The position numbers and the translations under genes are program-made. Below are positions 14,023-15,388 of a DNA stretch of 15,388 bases, piece by piece. Source of the DNA: CAYZEZ01 sp964477295 (lineage in GTDB: Bacteria > Bacteroidota > Bacteroidia > Bacteroidales > SM23-62). Location: assembly GCA_964477295.1 (NCBI GenBank), contig CAYZEZ010000100.1, forward strand, positions 1-15,388, given 5' to 3'. The notes beneath the pieces were generated by a model. That model did not search any database. It was given only the letters and a program-made list of their open reading frames with translations, and had not been told where the DNA came from. Every line of letters starts with the position of its first letter. The first letter of the stretch is position 1.

Positions 14023-14436
14023 ATGAAAGCAATATCCACGAACCTGAAGAAAATCGCAACGATGGTATTGTTTCTGTCTGCGGCTACAGGATTTACAAAT
14101 GCTCAGAAATCTTTTGTTTTTAATGATATACCTGATCTGCTTGCCGGATTGAATTCAGAGATACTCAGTGAGATCATTTTAAGTGCTGAATCAACAAGAA
14201 CATCTTACAATATATATTACGAAACTGAACTTGAACTGGAAGACTGGATGATAGACTATGATAGGATGTCAGTAACAGATACCGATGAAGAAACAATGAC
14301 ATCCGTCGTTGAAGTTGAAGAAGAAGCCATTAAGCTTGAAGAATGGATGGTTCAATCCGTTTCACCTGAATTTCTCATAGCTGACCAGGAAAAGGAACTG
14401 GAACTTGAGGGTTGGATGATAGGCTTGAATGATTAG
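14023..14436 (+). CDS. Small secreted acidic protein with three LExWM repeats
   Basis: A 137-residue protein of unknown function. A signal peptide is clear: basic MKAISTNLKK, a hydrophobic core at about 11-24, and a probable cut after TNA (25-27) leaving Gln28 first. The mature chain of about 110 residues is strongly acidic and carries three short repeats: ELELEDWMI (69-77), AIKLEEWMV (102-110) and ELELEGWMI (125-133), with Trp75, Trp108 and Trp131 as fixed points. No cysteines, catalytic motif or membrane segment follow. From memory, similar small exported proteins with repeated LExWM segments occur in other Bacteroidota, but I know of no assigned function. It has an unusually good ribosome binding site for this phylum (AGAGGA at 14010-14015, 7 bases before ATG), a sigma-54-type promoter and its own terminator, so it is a single-gene unit under regulated, probably strong, expression. 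Confidence 0.85.
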   Translation: MKAISTNLKKIATMVLFLSAATGFTNAQKSFVFNDIPDLLAGLNSEILSEIILSAESTRTSYNIYYETELELEDWMIDYDRMSVTDTDEETMTSVVEVEEEAIKLEEWMVQSVSPEFLIADQEKELELEGWMIGLND

Positions 14437-14468
14437 TTAGAATATATTGTTCATAACAGATAATGCAG

Positions 14469-14506
14469 AAGAGGTTGTCTCAGAAAGACAGCCTCTTTTT
14501 TATTTA
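14469..14506 (+). terminator. Rho-independent terminator after the LExWM protein gene
   Basis: AAGAGGTTGTCT (14469-14480) pairs with AGACAGCCTCTT (14486-14497), with one G-T wobble and a five-base loop, followed by TTTTATTTATTT. The T-run lies on the plus side, so it serves the secreted-protein gene. The convergent rmuC ends at 14504 inside the T-run and has no comparable T-run of its own. Confidence 0.85.
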
Positions 14507-15388
14507 TTTCTCTTCCTCGTCATTCTCATCCAGGAATTTCGAAGGGATGGATTTGGTAGTATTTGCTCCCAAAGATTTGATCCGCTCAATCCTTCCGATT
14601 ATGGTATCTCCCTTCTTTGGTGAAGTTTTCAGCTTGCTCATGGCATCGTGGTACTTTCCAGCAGAATCATTGATCTTCCTGCCAACTTCTTCAAGGTCTT
14701 CAACGAAACCTACAAACTTATCATATAACTTTCCGCTCTCCCTTGCTATTTCAAAGACATTGCTCTTCTGGACTTCCTGTTTCCACATAAATGCTACTGT
14801 CCTCAGGGTAGCCAGGAGGGTAGTTGTTGTAACCACTACGATGTTCTGATCAAGTGCTTTCAGGTATATTCCGGAATCCTCCTTTAATGCCGAGGAAAAT
14901 GCTCCTTCCAGGGGAAGGAACATGAGTATATAATCGGGCGGATTGATCTCATACAGGCTTTGATAGTTCTTTTTGCTTAATTCCGATATATGCTTTTTGA
15001 TGCTGGCTATATGTTCGCTGAAATATTTTTTCCGGCTGGCTTCATCATCGGCATTAAAGTATTTCTCATAGGCGGTAAGCGAAACCTTTGAATCCAGAAC
15101 CAGGTGTTTATCATCCGGCAAACTGATCAGAAAGTCGGGTCTTACCAGCGATCCGTCATCGTCTCTCAGTGAACCTTGTTTGGTGAAATGAATATTTCTG
15201 GTTAATCCCGATTGTTCCAGAATCTTTTCAACCTGCAATTCACCCCAGTCGCCCTGGGATTTTGAATCTCCTTTCAATGCCAGGGTGAGCCTGGAGGCGT
15301 CTTCACTGATCTGTTGATTCAGTTTGACGATATTTTCCAGTTCCTTTTTCAGTGAGATCATTTCCCTGGTCTCTTTTTCATAGGTATC
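14504..15388 (-). CDS. rmuC: RmuC-family DNA recombination protein, C-terminal part (5' truncated by window)
   Basis: The reading frame stays open to the right edge of the window (the first visible residues are DTYEKETRE), so the start and most of the N-terminal coiled-coil part are missing. RmuC proteins are usually about 400-500 residues; 295 codons are visible here. Counting from the Met at 15361, the core shows ALKGDSKSQGDWGELQVEKIL (28-48), RPDFLISLP (74-82), then VLDSKVSLTAYEKYF. Glu41, Asp76, Asp90 and Lys92 fit the PD-(D/E)XK nuclease-like site of the family. Later come YILMFLPLEGAFSSAL and TTLLATLRTVAFMWKQE, both family signatures. RmuC limits DNA inversions in E. coli and is presumed to act on DNA structures during recombination. 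The tail after about 270 (SKFLDENDEEEK) is acidic. It is convergent with the LExWM protein gene. Confidence 0.93.
   Translation of the reverse strand, partial: DTYEKETREMISLKKELENIVKLNQQISEDASRLTLALKGDSKSQGDWGELQVEKILEQSGLTRNIHFTKQGSLRDDDGSLVRPDFLISLPDDKHLVLDSKVSLTAYEKYFNADDEASRKKYFSEHIASIKKHISELSKKNYQSLYEINPPDYILMFLPLEGAFSSALKEDSGIYLKALDQNIVVVTTTTLLATLRTVAFMWKQEVQKSNVFEIARESGKLYDKFVGFVEDLEEVGRKINDSAGKYHDAMSKLKTSPKKGDTIIGRIERIKSLGANTTKSIPSKFLDENDEEEK

Overview
The window reads as chromosomal DNA of a Bacteroidota bacterium, most likely an anaerobic Bacteroidales-type organism. The pointers are a fused MurF-alanine racemase, a GldB-type lipoprotein, a PorT-type outer-membrane barrel, promoter boxes of the Bacteroidota TAnnTTTG class, mostly absent Shine-Dalgarno sequences, and signal peptides ending in AQ or SQ. 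A 4Fe-4S ferredoxin tail at the left edge fits an anaerobic lifestyle. No tRNA, rRNA, CRISPR array, transposase or prophage gene is visible.

Layout. 1-110: end of a ferredoxin gene and its terminator. 103-354: a gene-free stretch packed with hairpins, including a roughly 173-bp element with imperfect inverted ends. 355-3879: gldB-like lipoprotein (minus), divergent from a PorT-like barrel gene followed by nadE. The divergent spacer carries two arrays of degenerate 7-bp repeats, and the barrel gene contains a run of nine G. 4007-5637: a Crp/Fnr regulator and an LpxL/HtrB-type lipid A acyltransferase. 5665-12065: a tight minus-strand operon, in transcription order tdk, murF-alr, a degenerate GT2 paralogue, a GT2-GT4 fusion glycosyltransferase and a SAM methyltransferase. 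12066-12300: divergent spacer with an 18-bp perfect palindrome that places a promoter box on each strand, plus two opposing heptamer arrays. 12301-13762: an acidic-linker protein of unknown function overlapping rsmI. 13763-14436: a sigma-54-type promoter driving a small secreted protein with three LExWM repeats. 14504-15388: the C-terminal part of rmuC, running off the right edge.

How the genes fit together. Much of the window serves the cell envelope: peptidoglycan precursor synthesis (MurF-Alr), lipid A acylation, probable LPS-core or surface-glycan assembly (GT2, GT2-GT4, methyltransferase), an outer-membrane barrel and a GldB lipoprotein. Housekeeping genes (nadE, tdk, rsmI, rmuC) are interspersed.

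The parts I find most worth pursuing are the sigma-54-driven LExWM repeat peptide, the GT2-GT4 fusion beside an apparently dead copy of its own N-terminal domain, the 7-bp-periodic repeat arrays that recur in two divergent spacers, and the G9 tract that could switch the outer-membrane barrel gene on and off.
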